Position numbers and translations under genes: made by a program. DNA of 64,000 nt from Dichotomocladium elegans. Lineage: Eukaryota > Mucoromycota > Mucoromycetes > Mucorales > Lichtheimiaceae. Of this stretch, positions 23,030 through 34,851 are shown piece by piece (within the stretch, counting starts at the first letter, position 1; the number at the start of each line of letters is the position of its first letter). The stretch is from assembly GCA_025716815.1 (NCBI GenBank), contig JAIXMN010000003.1, forward strand, positions 620,001 through 684,000, given 5' to 3'. Under the pieces are notes generated by a model that ran no database searches, had not been told where the DNA came from, and saw only the letters and a list, made by a program, of their open reading frames with translations.

Positions 23030-24097
23030 ATGGCAGACGAAACGAATGCCAGCGAGATCGTCCCCAACGGAAGCACCTGTAATGGCGCACCACTGCAGCA
23101 CATTGTCTCTTCTCAAATACCCATGGACGATTCAGTAACCACCACTGAGACTGGCGCCTTAGCTTCACAATCGTCCGAGAGCATATGGGCCCCGGCTAAT
23201 TCGGACGCATGCGAACAACCCCAGTCCTCTTCGATTGAGATTGGGGACAGTCTGAATGAATTGGAATACCCCGACCTTTTACGCATCGTAGCAGAAACGA
23301 ACCATCCAACACGGTCATGGGACGAACTGCGACAAGCGATCAAAGCAGCGGTTATTCAAGTGAGAATCAGAGAACAAAAGTGGGTTGGGGAGAGGGAAAG
23401 GTGAAGAAAGAAGACGGAAAACAGGGAGAGATTGGGACCAATGTTGGATTTTGTTCCATTGCTCCCTTGATCTGACGGGCTATATTTTTCTAATCGCAGC
23501 AATGCGAGATCATGAATACCAAGATCGCAGAAAATAGCGCGAGTCGTGAAACTATCGAAGGATTACGGACGAGTATAATCCATGCCATCGATCGTCACGA
23601 GAGGTATATTCTATTTCTCCTGCTCTCGTACGCGCGTGCGCACGCGGAGACATATACCTATGATGACCCGTCCCTGAGGAAGGAAGGGAAAAAAAGAGAA
23701 GACAAGATTGAATGAATTTCCTCTTTTTCGTTTCGGTAGGCCGCCCTTTACAATCCAACGGCTTTGCGAACTCGTCACGTATCCGCGGAGACATTACAGA
23801 ATGTTTATAAAATATTTAAATGCTGTTGAAAAAGTAAAGTTGCGTAAAAAGGGAGCAGATGAATATGTCCGCCATCAACTTTTTTTAATTCTCTCTCTTT
23901 TTTTTTCTTTTTCTTTGTAGGTCCTATTTGTGACATCTTCATGGGACGGATTCCAGGAAAATATGGATACCATGGGTGGATCGTCACGACCTCTCGAAGA
24001 ATCATCGATCCTTGGAATACTTGGTCAGGTGGAGACTGAAGCTATTTCGCACGCAAACGGTACAGGCAAAGACGACGATGAAATCACTCAAGAATGA
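23030..24097 (+). CDS. Protein phosphatase 4 regulatory subunit 2 (PPP4R2/Psy4 family)
   Basis: Expected nuclear regulatory subunit of protein phosphatase 4, acting in DNA-damage recovery. Exons: 23030-23359, 23500-23603, 23740-23833 and 23921-24097; 234 aa with phases closed. The key match is RPPFTIQRLCELVTYPRRHY followed by YLNAVEKVLFVTSSW, which aligns with the family core (PFTIQRLCELLTDPRRNY...GVEK) near residues 145-185. The N-terminal 70 residues are Ser/Thr-rich and poorly conserved, followed by a helical segment. The short acidic tail ends DDDEITQE. It is shorter than the animal homologue, which has a long acidic C-terminus, but similar in architecture to fungal members. Confidence 0.88.
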
Positions 24098-25209
24098 GTC
24101 GCACGAGGAAGTTCTTGTAAAGGGACCAAAAGCAGTGTGGGAAAGAGAGAGAAAGAGACAAAGCAGAAGGGCAAAGAGGACGTGGCGCTTTACGTGCTAG
24201 ACTTGGCAACCACAAGGGCCGAAAATCGACATCACATAAAAACACACATACACAAACCTTTTTAAGGGATCAAAACGAAATAGGAGGATAATGTAAGCCG
24301 TTATCCACATGCTTGGTGTGTTTGAAAGAATAAGGCACTGTAAGCTTGGTTGTAAAGCAAATGTAGCGTTTATCAACCCGGCCAGACAGGAGTTGACCTG
24401 TCATAATAAGGTTGGTCCTATTGACAAGCAAGGGGCTATGTTGCAAGGCATGTAGTTCGTAGCTATGCCAGAGAAGCCAATTTATCCGTTAGCAACAAAA
24501 GAAGGGTGTTGATGTTGTTGATATGTTTTGTTTATTGTCACCGATATTAATATGATTCGTGCAGGATGCATGATGTTGCCAAGTACCCAATCCCATTCAG
24601 CGAATAAGAGATGGGTGGGCTCAGGAAACTATACTATCGACCCAAGAAAGCAATGGAGCGACGGGGGCAAAAACTCAGAACAAGGCCTCATGGTCGATCT
24701 CGTCCGCAGAAGAAAGATTGACAGAAGCGCCCTATTAGAGCAGGTCGTGCAGGAAAAAAAAATCCAGATATGTATTAATTGCAATATCAACCTTTGTTGC
24801 ATAAGTAACAAGCAAAGAAAGAAAGAAAAAGATGTAAAGAAATATGGAGCGGTAGAAGCAGTCTTTTGGTTTCTTTTGCACGGCATGTATATACAACAGC
24901 ACACATCCATGTAATCTCTCTCTTAATCTTTCTTTCCGGGAGAGCCACCTCGTCCCCCCCTTTTTTTTTTATGCGGCCACAATAATACAATGACCGTGCG
25001 TCTTGCAGAACAGACCCACGGCAAAGTTCCGATCGATCCACCTTCACCGCATCCCCCCCATTCCTACAACATTTCCGTCTCTCAGAAGAGAAAGAGAAAA
25101 AAGGTCCTATATTTTCTTTCTCTTTTCTCTTCTCTCTCTCTTCCTCTCTCTCTTTTCTTTTTATTTTATTTGTAGAACGCCCTTTCTTCTTTCCTTTACA
25201 CACACGGTC
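24098..25209. other. Region between PPP4R2 and H2C2 genes, with CT-rich leader
   Basis: No gene supported between 24,098 and 25,000. A strong CT-rich tract occupies about 25,100-25,175 just before the start of the H2C2 gene, a common core-promoter or leader feature in filamentous fungi. The open frame that runs through the tract (25,003 onward) is in frame with the gene, but the part before the ATG at 25,210 is low complexity. Confidence 0.5.
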
Positions 25210-26502
25210 ATGAAAGCACTGCTACAATCACCATCATTCCTACCCGGACCAGGTTACGGATACGACAGTCGCCGTTTCTTTCCACAGACTCCTATGATGA
25301 ACCCACCGCCATCACTTCTAGAAGATCCATATCTTGACGACGAAAATCAATTGCCTAGTCCAACAAAATTCGATGAGATTGTGAACGACTACCTGAAAAA
25401 CCTCAGCCCTAAAAAACGCGACAAGGCGCTTGTGGATCAGGATCGATATCAGCTGATCCAGCAGGTTCTCAAAGATCCAAGAAATACTGCCATCTCCACC
25501 GCCCAGTTTCGTTTCTGGGTGAAAAAGATGTTCCAGCTCCAGCCTGGCACAGTTGATCTGGTATGCCATGATAACAAGCCTGTGGCGATGAAGGAGCAAA
25601 TCTATTCCATCCTTGTCAAGGCACACAGAGAGGCTCAGCATGGAGGCCGAGACAAGACATCTGCTTTGGTAAGAAGAAACAACGGAACTGATTCATGCAT
25701 TCTATATCATGTACGTGAGCATGATAAACTGATCCATGTATATATACATATATTGTAGGTTCGACGCAAATTTTCATGGATTCCCAAAGAGCTCGTTGCA
25801 CGATTTGTGCGACATTGTCCGTTTTGTATCACTCGCCGGAATGGTGGACAGAGTCCCACGACGACGAACAGTGTTTTCCCTCACCATCACCACCAACGCT
25901 TCGCCCGACATAGTTTCGATGCATCCTCACTGCTATGCACACCGTCGATGCAAGAGGACCACAGCAGCGACCTTTCCTCATCCGGGCCACCATCCGCTGA
26001 GAGCGTCTATGCCACATCGCCTTACAACGGTGGTTCGTCACCATCGCGACGTGGAAGCAGTATCTATGACCGTGACGAAGACGATCTCTTGCGAAATTAC
26101 CACAATCATTACGGCTCTCTGGACTCTTCTGCGCCCCAATCGCCCATGTACTATTACCACGCACAGCAGTCCACAACAACTCCCTCGTCCACAACAACAA
26201 CAACTACTACTACTACTACTACTACAGCTGCAGCCGCGGCGGCAGCCGCGGCCGCTACAGCTGCCGCTGCCGCTGCCGCTGCAGGCTATTTTGGCAACTA
26301 CCCTTCCTATTATTATTCCAACGTTCTTGGAATCGCACCTTGCGAGAGCAGTCCACATCACCATCGGCTGCTCAGGGGTGACTCGGCCGATATTCTAGGC
26401 CATCAGAGCCAGAGTCAATCAATGGCATTTCATCCGATCGCAAGTCCTTTCTTAGGCTATACAAATGACGATACCAATAATTCATTACTATCCTATGATT
26501 AA
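25210..26502 (+). CDS. H2C2 (integrase-type) zinc finger protein, putative regulator
   Basis: Exons 25210-25668 and 25759-26502; 400 aa. The N-terminal third is helical and conserved-looking (DRYQLIQQVLKDPRNT, RFWVKKMFQLQPG). A zinc finger of the retroviral-integrase type follows: His139 and His144 in AHREAQHGGRDK, then Cys173 and Cys176 in VRHCPFC. The intron falls between the His and Cys pairs. This HHCC fold is known from Ty3/gypsy integrases and from Spt10-like fungal proteins that bind histone promoters, so a domesticated integrase finger acting as a transcription factor is plausible. No integrase catalytic core follows. The C-terminal half is low complexity, with a run of about 13 Thr (ACN codons) and long Ala runs. 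Function is inferred. Confidence 0.8.
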
Positions 26503-26731
26503 ACACTAATAGCAGTAGTCCTCTTTTTTTTTTTTTACAGTGTGCTCATGTTGTCTCCTCTTCTTTTTTTCCTCCCCCTCCTCACACTCCTCCGTCTAAT
26601 AATAATGTTAATTCAACAATAAAAAAAAGAATCTTTTGTTTGCTTTTTCTTCGAGGGGCCATGATTCCTCGCCTATAGATACACTGTTCCAATTTTTTTG
26701 GGGGTGGTGAGAAAGAGCGACAAAGCTATAA

Positions 26732-28109
26732 TTACATTTGCATCTCAAACTCATTCCAGCCGAAGCCTAAAAGCATGCTCTGATCGGCCATGAAAGCATT
26801 ATTGGCAATTTCATTTCGCATGATGGGTACGGCAGAATGATTAATGGCATGCAACGATGTGGACGAGAAGTACAGCTGGTGAGGATTTTGTTCCTGGCGG
26901 TCATTGAAAAGCGGTACCATGGAGCTTGCCGATCCTGTACCATAGTAGGTGGATGTATTGGGGCCGATAGACGAGTAATGATGTGGATTTTCTGTTGTGG
27001 ATGCTGAGGGTGGTGCGGATGAGGTTTGGAGCTCTTGTTGCTGAGGATGATAGTTTGGGAGCAGCGTGGAAATGCAATGGGGCGATGCTGATAATGGCGA
27101 GGGCGGGAGCGCAATGATCGAAGCGGGAAGACTTCGGCCGCAAATGCAACCATCAGGCTGCTGCAACAGGCCCCGTGAGTCGCTGTTGCGTTTCCGACTC
27201 ATGGTATGTCGTCGTTTCATTCGAAGCGTAGATCGCTCGATGTTCAGCTCAAAGACAGTTTCCTTCCTGGGTGCAGAAATTGTTGTTGACACTTCCAAAG
27301 AGCGCGGTATCCTTTTTACTATAACCGTACCAGGAAAACTTGAGAATTATGATCTAGCTTTTTCCGCAAATGGAGCATCATGCCGCCACACACACACACC
27401 CAAAAAAAAAAAAAGAAAGAAAATAGATTACCTTCAGTGTCCTCAAGCAAGGGCGGGACCCTGAAATTTTGGTGCAGCAATAGCTCGGGCGAGATCTCGA
27501 GGGCTCTCAGCCCGGGTATGGTGGATGGTGTCGATAGTCGACGGCGGAGCACATCCTCTTTTGTATAGTAGCTGACCAGGTGCTGGGATACGCCATTGAC
27601 GGTCAGAGACATTGATTTCTTGATCAGTCCATCCACTCTAAAGCGGTAGCTGTTTGTAAGAGATCCAACCAACGCCCGTTCCTGCTGTCGGTTCGAGGGG
27701 TTGTGGGTTCCTTTCCGACTCATTTCATCATCACTCTGTGACGACCGCTTGTCAAGTTCACGGTAGACAAGAAAGTTACCGAGGATACGGGACGGGCTCC
27801 ACACCAATCCGTCTGTCCATCGTTTGATGCCTACAAATATATATATATGGGTGACGTATCCTCAGAGATAAAGAGATGGTAAAGTGTGTGTTGTCTATGC
27901 TGCTGCTGCTGGTGGTTGTGCTTATTCTTATTACCGCTCTCGTTCTCGTCGAAGCAAAAGACGGCACCGCTTTGGACAAGATCGCGGTCTTTTTCTTGCA
28001 AACGACGGTTCACGCGAGGTATAAGTCCTCTTCTGCAAGCCTCGAATATCAGGAGCGAGTCGCGGGTCGTTTCGATATAGCCATGAAAGGATGTCTCTGC
28101 GGCCACCAT
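26732..28109 (-). CDS. Gti1/Pac2 (WOPR) family transcription factor
   Basis: Fungus-specific regulator related to fission yeast Gti1/Pac2, Candida Wor1 and Histoplasma Ryp1. Exons on the minus strand: 28109-27935, 27830-27432 and 27318-26732; 386 aa. WOPR box A is complete: HGYIETTRDSLLIFEACRRG, RVNRRLQEKDRDLVQSG and KRWTDGLVWSPSRILGNFLV. Box B follows: GLIKKSMSLTVNGVSQHLVS then YYTKEDV. A basic segment (RMKRRHTMSRKR) and a Ser/Pro/Gln/His-rich tail complete it. The chosen ATG gives MVAAETSFHG, matching family N-termini; an upstream in-frame ATG adds only a hydrophobic leader. The family controls sugar uptake, mating or morphology in different fungi; the role here cannot be told. Its 3' end faces the H2C2 gene 229 bp away. 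Confidence 0.94.
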
Positions 28110-29771
28110 TGAAGAATAAAACACAGATAAAAAAAAAAAGAAAAGAAAAGAAAGAAGGCAAAGGAGGGCGCGCAAGGAACAGCGGCCAAAAGGTTAAAAA
28201 AAGGAGAAGGAAACCAAAAGTCCGTCATGGAAAAAGCGCTCGCAGATCACGTTTTTGCCCTGGAAGTACCGGGATGCCCTTCTGGCCACACGCACTGCTC
28301 GTGCGCGCACACACACATACTTTGTCTTGCAGTTTTCTTCTATCGTTTCTGCTTCCAAACAATCAGTGGATTTCTCACATGGAGAATCACATGGCTATGT
28401 GATATTCATTGCTTTGATGCACGCATATTTATATATATATGTGTGTGTATAAAATATATTAAGCAGAAAATGGGGATTAGAGAATAGAAGCCGTCAGGAC
28501 AATCAAATGGCTGCATCATCCGATCCATGTTTTGGATTTTTCGGAGCATGTGACACGTTACGCTTGAAGAGTGTCCGATGTCGCACACACACCCGCCCAC
28601 TTACGCATACAATACACATACCTTTAGAAGAGCATTCTCTGCCTTTGGATGGGGTGGAACGACAGGTCAAATAGCAGAACCTTTGCGCTAACAGAGTACG
28701 TAGATCGCTGCGCGGCCCTGTTAGAGGCACCATATTACTTACTTGCCGTAATTCACCATATTCAGGGAAACACCACCAGCAGCTTTCCCCGTCCAGCCAC
28801 TGTCCAATTGTGTTTGGGCATACACACACATACACGCGTATAGGCCCGCCGTAGATGAGTCTTCAAACCTATTCTATCCCTGACTCTTCGCACGCTATCG
28901 TAACAAACCACTCATGTCGTTGTCTGCACCCACGTGGAGATCCGTGTATATTCTCTGTGACCTTTTACTTCAGTAGACCATAACGAGGGATCTAAAGCTG
29001 GTGGTAGCCAATAAGAAAAGTATATTGATTTATTACAGCTACTGCAGTTCGGCCTGCCGTTCAGCTTCGATATAATTACACAGACCGTGTTCTTTACGTG
29101 GTTTTCCAACAAAAGATCGTAAATGCTGATGTTGCGGTTGGGAAAGACATTGTTGATAAAATGACAAAATGTGGTGGGGAATGGGATGAACCCGGTGTTA
29201 CTTATCTTGTGATTACACAAGATAAATAAAATATGTAAAGGTGCATAACGAACTTCATCAACCTGACAAAACAAACGGTCTTTCCAAAAATGGAGCGGAA
29301 TTGCAAAGCTATCATGAAGAAGAGGCTTGGGGCAACAGATAATACGGTAGATGCTGATCGTTTATTGTTGATGACGCTCATACTCGTGACAATATGGACA
29401 CAACAGCTGGCGACTATTTTTTTTTCTGATGACAAGTGCGGTTGGGTCAATGACGCTTTGTGCACAGAGATGTTTGTGTATAGAGATATTTGTGCAACCG
29501 ATTCTTCTTTGCGTCAATTTTTATGTAGGGATAGCTTACTTATGTGTCGAAGCCGGAAGTCATATTCTGCACGGGGGGGGTAATGAAACGGGAGACATTC
29601 GCTCATATCTTTTCGTTTTTAGGATGAGAAGCAAGAGTACGGAAACGCTACATTGCTACGCGGGTGCATGTGCACGCATACTCATGTCGATCACGGGAGC
29701 TGTGAATAACTGCGCCCGCTGTTTCCCTCCCTCCCCCCATTACACAATAATGTACCTGAAACAGCTTCGTC
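28110..29771. other. Sparse region with unrecognised ORF fragments
   Basis: A minus-strand segment at 28,835-28,640 looks exon-like (WLDGESCWWCFPEYGELRQ followed by GTAAGT, and later a TCTAAAG/GTATGT junction), but I could not build a gene from it. At 29,274-28,912 and 29,290-29,583 there are cysteine-containing frames on both strands without recognisable domains. ATATAT and GTGTGT runs occur near 28,435. Nothing firmly supported. Confidence 0.35.
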
Positions 29772-30264
29772 ATGTGTTCCTCTGATTATGTTGTACACCA
29801 TCCCAACCGCTCTTTGTTCCGGATCATGCGTCGCACAAGTGCGGAGAACTTCTGGAATATCCCGCTATACGACGTCTTCGTTGTTCTGACCTCGGAAGAG
29901 CCAGCAAGCAATTCTAAAAAGGGACTGTATAGGGTAGGCGTCCCTAAGCTTTCGGAATGCTTTATATGGATACCAAAATCAGACTACGTAGCCAAGGAGC
30001 GCGCAATTCGCCAGAGAATATGCCTCTGCTTTCCCATGATCACCCCTCGCGTTTTTTGATGACCGCTTTGTTGGATGGATGAAAAGGCTGCGCGAACACT
30101 TGAACTACAGAAAACAGGACGGGTTAGCAAGCTTGCAACAGATGCTACAGCAGCTTTGTTGCTCTCCAGCCAACACGTACATGCAACCAAATCTGTTTAC
30201 CATCCGCAGAAATATTAACGGGATGTTACTGAGATTTGCTTGTCCGGTCTTTGAGCTGGTCTGA
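29772..30264 (+). pseudogene. Unrecognised ORF broken by a frameshift in a T run
   Basis: An open frame (29772-30059) includes SAENFWNIPLYDVFVVLTSE, KLSECFIWIPKSDYVAKER and ends ICLCFPMITPRVF. The stop falls right after the run GCGTTTTTTGATG. Shifting frame within the T6 run opens a further frame to 30264 (FFDDRFVGWMKRLREHLNYR and onward to FACPVFELV). Together they would give about 160 residues. The sequence looks like a globular protein but matches no family I can name. Either a decayed gene or a homopolymer length error. Confidence 0.35.
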
Positions 30265-30699
30265 AGCGGGGTGCTCCGCTGCACTAGGCGCGCGCTCATT
30301 CGCTTTTTAAACGTTCAAATCCAAAAGGCGAACTTTATCCTGAAACAGCACAGCTTAACGTTATCCTCTGTGGTGTTTTTTCTCTTTCATACGAACGCCT
30401 AATCTGTTGGCTCAGTGTTGGACCAAGCCAGAGAGATGCTCCGGAGGATAACATGTTCCTTTCTTTCTTTCTTGTGTCTTCAACAATGAGTTCAGTTTAG
30501 CACCGCCGTTCTCATCGTTATCGACCTTACCATGTCCATCTCCAAATACAAAAGGGATGCTGCACTCATCTCTGAGTGTGCATAATCAATATTGTTAAAA
30601 TACAGATGTGGACCTGAATTGTGCCACGATATCGTTTTCAGCATGATTTCTAGAAACATGAGTTTCCCTTATAGGATACCTGGAGGGTAATGATTTCCT

Positions 30700-30900
30700 G
30701 CTTAGTCACACAGAACGCATGAGCTCGTCAAAAAGTCGTCCTGTCCCGCTGATTATACAGTCTCTTGCGCAATCCAGAAAACTATCTGATTGCGACTTTG
30801 ATCTTGGACAAGGTGTATGTTGAAACCACCAATAACTACAAAGCATGCTGAGCTGTTCATTGATGCAAGCAGATCTGTTGATATCAATTCCAAGAGAGGA
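30700..30900 (-). mobile_element. Possible scrap of a LINE endonuclease domain
   Basis: A minus-strand frame reads LLELISTDLLASMNSSACF, then VVIGGFNIHLVQDQSRNQ, and soon stops. The pattern resembles the GDFNxH motif region of apurinic-like endonucleases of non-LTR retrotransposons, with the Asp of GDFN replaced by Gly. It is very short and supported only by motif spacing. Confidence 0.3.
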
Positions 30901-31068
30901 GGGGCGAGGGGTGAAGCACAAAAATTTGCATTGATCTTCGGGGGAAATGGCACTTTCCAAAATTGGACACCAAAGGCAGCAGCTGTAATTTTTTTTTTTA
31001 AGGTGGGCCCTTCTGTTTCTCAGTCTGTCTCACTCTTATCACATAACACAACAAAACTTGATTATTTG

Positions 31069-31218
31069 ATGATAGAAATCCTCACCAAGTTACTGCGTGC
31101 TTTTGGCCTTGCATTTATTATGCCCATCACGGCCGCAATTCTGGTCGACTTTGTCATTTATATATACCGCCATGCAATCCAAGTAATCGAGCCTAAGCGA
31201 TCAATAAAAGCTGAATAA
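31069..31218 (+). CDS. Possible 49-residue membrane peptide
   Basis: A small open frame begins MIEILTKLLRAFG, crosses one hydrophobic stretch (LAFIMPITAAILVDFVIYIY) and ends with a charged tail (EPKRSIKAE). Composition suits a single-pass membrane microprotein. There is no homology I can recall and no splice evidence; it may be chance. Confidence 0.2.
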   Translation: MIEILTKLLRAFGLAFIMPITAAILVDFVIYIYRHAIQVIEPKRSIKAE

Positions 31219-31652
31219 ATTCACACTCTGTCATGGTGAGCATGTGCTTCGGGATCGCCTCTACACCCTCATGCTAACCCGTCGGATAGCAAGATACATA
31301 CTTATAGATCCAATGTAGCCGACGAGAACCCTTTTCTGTCGTTCCAAACTACCCCTATTCCTAATCAGAGCATGGACCAAAATACAGTGCTACTACCCCA
31401 GATGATACAGCATTTCCCAAAGTCACATGTTACCCAAGTTCAGAAGTCCTCGGATGCCAACAATAAAAGTTGCATTTGCCAAACTCTTATCAACGGAGGA
31501 ATCTTTGTGAATGCTGTGTTCAAAAGAGAAAGGGAGTTGTCGCGAAAAGATAACTAATCCCGCTGTACCATTGCTTAATCAAGACCAGGATGTGCTCATT
31601 CTCACAGGATAATGAGGATAATCAAAGTACACATGGATGGTCCTGGTCCTAT
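31219..31652. other. Region downstream of MGS1 with an unexplained open frame
   Basis: On the plus strand a frame is open from about 31,260 to 31,557 (containing DQNTVLLPQMIQHFPKSH and ending ERELSRKDN), hydrophilic with no recognised domain. It lies beyond the stop codon of the minus-strand MGS1 gene and may be an exon of an unknown gene or untranslated sequence. Confidence 0.3.
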
Positions 31653-34014
31653 CTAATTATATTCATCCAAGAATTTTGCGTCTTGAAGCTCACTGGGGAG
31701 ATATGTTTGATCAACAGGGTCTTTGTAGTCCGGATTGTACTTGTATCCTTTACTATACCCAAGATCCTAGACAAAGAGTGAGTAACCGTATCTATTGCCC
31801 TTTTCAGTAAACGGCACACAGACCTTCATCAGTTTGGTAGGAGCATTCCGTATATGCATCGGGACAGGATAATTGGGATGCTGTCGAATTGTTTCCTTGA
31901 CCTGGAGAACAACGTGAGCACACGATTCGTCACAAAAAGGAGCTCCAGGTGTCTAAACCATCCGCTCTTCACATAGTTACCTTATTGTAAGCCTTGTAGG
32001 TCCGAACACTCTTTTTTGCCTCTGCAAGATACGTGACGAGATGTGCCAGGATCGTATCGCACTCCGGCATCCCAATTTTTTCGCACGCATGGTACGCGGA
32101 CATCGCCTGCGTTCATGGTTCCATCAGTCGTCAAGCATATTCAGCTCGAAGAGGAAAGCTTACCAAAGGTAACGCATTGTTATCTGCAAGTCCAATGTCC
32201 TCGCTGGCACATCGAACCAGCCGTCGTGCAACATACAACGGATCTTCGCCTGCTTCAAGCATCCGACCAAGCCAATATAATGCTGCGTCGGCGTCACTAT
32301 ACAGCTGTCTGAATATATCCAGCCTAGAGCACCCCGTCCATACAGTTGGATTTACCTCCCGCGTATGCTTTTGTGCAGTGCACTGATGATATTATAATGT
32401 TCCTCTCCATCTCGGTCATACAATAAATGTGATTTCTGGAATGCACCTACGCATACACAGAGGCACAATAAAAGAAGCATAAGCAATATTCAACTGGTCC
32501 ACAGTCTATCCCGCCAGTTACCTTTGATAATATCGGTGCTCAACAGTGATGACTTGGATGGAAGGATGCTGAGTGCTATCTCGAGTGTATTCAACGCATT
32601 ACGTGCTGTAGTCATTGTTAAAGCAGTTAATAAGGACACAATTGTTAACCATGATCAGGCTTACCATCCCCATCACTATAATTTGCTAATAGTGACAATG
32701 CATCCAGCTCGCCTTCCTTGCCCTCCTCCGATACCAAAGTCTCGTCCTCTCGCCAATGTGAGAGCGCCCGGGATAGAATCTCGATGAGGTCACTCTCACT
32801 CAGTCTCTGAAGCACAAATACGCGACATCGTGATAGTAACGCTGAGTTGACTTTGAAGCTTTTTTTTACCAGGAATGAATGATTAACTTTCCATGATCTT
32901 CGGCTTTCTTTTCCCATCATCATGTACCTAGGGTTCTCTGTGGTTGCGCCAATTAAATGGATGGTCCCTTGTTCGACATAGGGTAGGAATAGGTCCTGCT
33001 GGGCTTTTGTGAATCGATGGATTTCATCAATGAAAATGATTGTTTTCTGCCCAGTCAGCGAAAGATGACCTTTTGCTTCTTCGAAGGCCTTTTTCACGTC
33101 AGCTGCGCCATGGCTGGTCGCGCTGAGTTCAACGAACCGGGACTTTGTCATCTTCGATATAATCCGGGCCACAGTCGTCTTGCCACAGCCAGGCGGTCCC
33201 CTTGTATTAGAGCAGGTCAGGATCAAACACAGCCGTAGGAAACGATATGATTTACCAGAGCACCATTGAAGGGATCCTATCGTTCTCTATCAGTGTCCGC
33301 AAGACGCCTTTGGCACCCAAGAGTTCCTTTTGGCCCACGAAATCGGTCAGTGACAAAGGTCGAACTATAAGCAGATGAGTTTTTTTTTCTTTTGCCTTTC
33401 ATGGCAGATCCAATCCCTCTCCCTTTTTTATGCTGTTTTGCACCTTTGGCTGCCAGTGGCATTGCTTCGTGTCCTGGGTCTCGTCGGGCCCGCTTGGGAG
33501 ACTCTGGTGCAAAATTACTTGATGACGGTGTGATGGATGCGGTTCTCTTCAAAGGTATTGATGGATCCGGACGTTTGGTGGGTCCACCAAACATGGGCGC
33601 GAGTCTTTTGGATTGCTGTTCCTGTAGTCCCATGCAGAATCAGATAGCTGTTGATTTTCTCCTGTTCCCCTTGTCTTTTATGCCGAGATTCTGCTCTACC
33701 CTTCTTTTTTACTTTATCATTTAGATGGAAAGTAGATTCCCGCTGCTGCTGTTGCTGTTGCTGCTTCTCCGACGATGGTATGTCCCCGCTGGAGAACCCG
33801 AGTCGAGTCTGCTTAATAGGGTTCTCAATGGAATTCAACGGTGATGTCGATCCGCAATTGGCGTCCAAGTGGGCATTGATTGTCGCTGAAGGGACTGACT
33901 GATTGCAGATCGGGCACTGGACTAGGGAATAACGAAAGAGCTATGGCCTTAGCAAAGGCGATTCGAGAAACGTTTGGGTTTTGCGCGTGCACTCATGCAG
34001 ATACCTTTTTCCAT
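31653..34014 (-). CDS. MGS1: MGS1/WRNIP1-type AAA+ ATPase, 12 exons
   Basis: Nuclear AAA+ ATPase acting at stalled replication forks. Exons on the minus strand: 34014-34005, 33921-33713, 33621-33444, 33364-33256, 33200-32928, 32858-32665, 32605-32522, 32446-32356, 32296-32164, 32106-31981, 31901-31824 and 31766-31653; 532 aa with all phases closed. Exon 1 is only 10 nt. A UBZ4 ubiquitin-binding zinc finger opens the protein (Cys6, Cys9, His21, Cys26). Next come a poly-Gln tract and a Lys/Arg/Ser-rich linker. The AAA core has [16 protein letters not shown], Walker [10 protein letters not shown] (170-178), Walker [11 protein letters not shown], sensor LIGATTENP, and the C-terminal clamp-loader-like part with [20 protein letters not shown]. 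The intron 32927-32859 is 69 nt and open in frame, so its retention would insert 23 residues. The intron 33443-33365 was placed to give [14 protein letters not shown], the conserved junction. Confidence 0.95.
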
Positions 34015-34851
34015 TGAGCGGTCGAGGAGGTGTCAAAAAAAAGATACCCAATTAAGGTGAAGAAGTGAAACAGAGGAAGAAAAAAAATAGGCCCGGAACG
34101 CGCGCTCATTTTCCGCGCTTTACTTGTGCGCTCATGCTAAGCGTCCAGATGGTGTAACCGAACCGGTTACATGAATGCAATTTTTTGATCGGATATGAGG
34201 AGGGAAGGAAGAGCCATCATTTAAGCAATACGGCCTGCTGTAAGTCACCATAGCAATAAGCGCAATCTTTTTACCATTCTCATTCACCCATATATTCTTC
34301 AGCGCACACGCAAAACATCTCGGCTTATTACACGCATAAATTGCCTCTATCGAAACGCAAATACTATATACGCTGATGGCGTGATATCCATGATCACATG
34401 ACGCAAACTTGATTGAAAAACAGTAAATGCAAATGCAACCCCACCCGTCTATTCCTTGGAAACTGTCTCTCTCAAGTACCCAGGACCATGGGTCTGTTTA
34501 ATGGAATTTCATGAAGCTTTCCTTTTTTTTTAAGGCCAATACCCTCCTTCCCTCTTTCCGCTCTCTGTCTGTCACGTTCTTTTTTTCTCTCCTTGATCTC
34601 TGGACATGAACACCACGCATCATGAAGAAAAGATTCCTATTATCCGGCAACCATTTGTTCCAAGACACATCTTACTATAGTAACGGAACTGTATCAAAGT
34701 ATGCGGCAAATAGGACCCGTTCAAAATGTTTTTTTTTTCCTTTTGGTTTGCTTTCCCTCGAATCACCTCTTTTTTTATATATTTGCTTTGTTCGCCCCCT
34801 CCCCTTTTCTTTCTTCTTTCTCTTTTTCTCTTTTCCCTATTTATAACATTC
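34015..34851. promoter_or_regulatory. Divergent promoter region MGS1 / CaM kinase
   Basis: 837 bp between two divergent start codons. A long CT-rich tract at about 34,730-34,845 precedes the kinase ATG. Weak direct symmetry such as GTAACCGAACCGGTTAC near 34,155 is visible. No gene of its own. Confidence 0.5.

Noticed and set aside
25829..26364. Antisense ORFs over the H2C2 gene rich in Ser/Cys/Gly
   Set aside because: They mirror the Thr and Ala codon runs of the sense strand.
28110..28175. Hydrophobic N-terminal extension of the WOPR protein
   Set aside because: T-rich leader; WOPR proteins start directly before the HGYIET motif.
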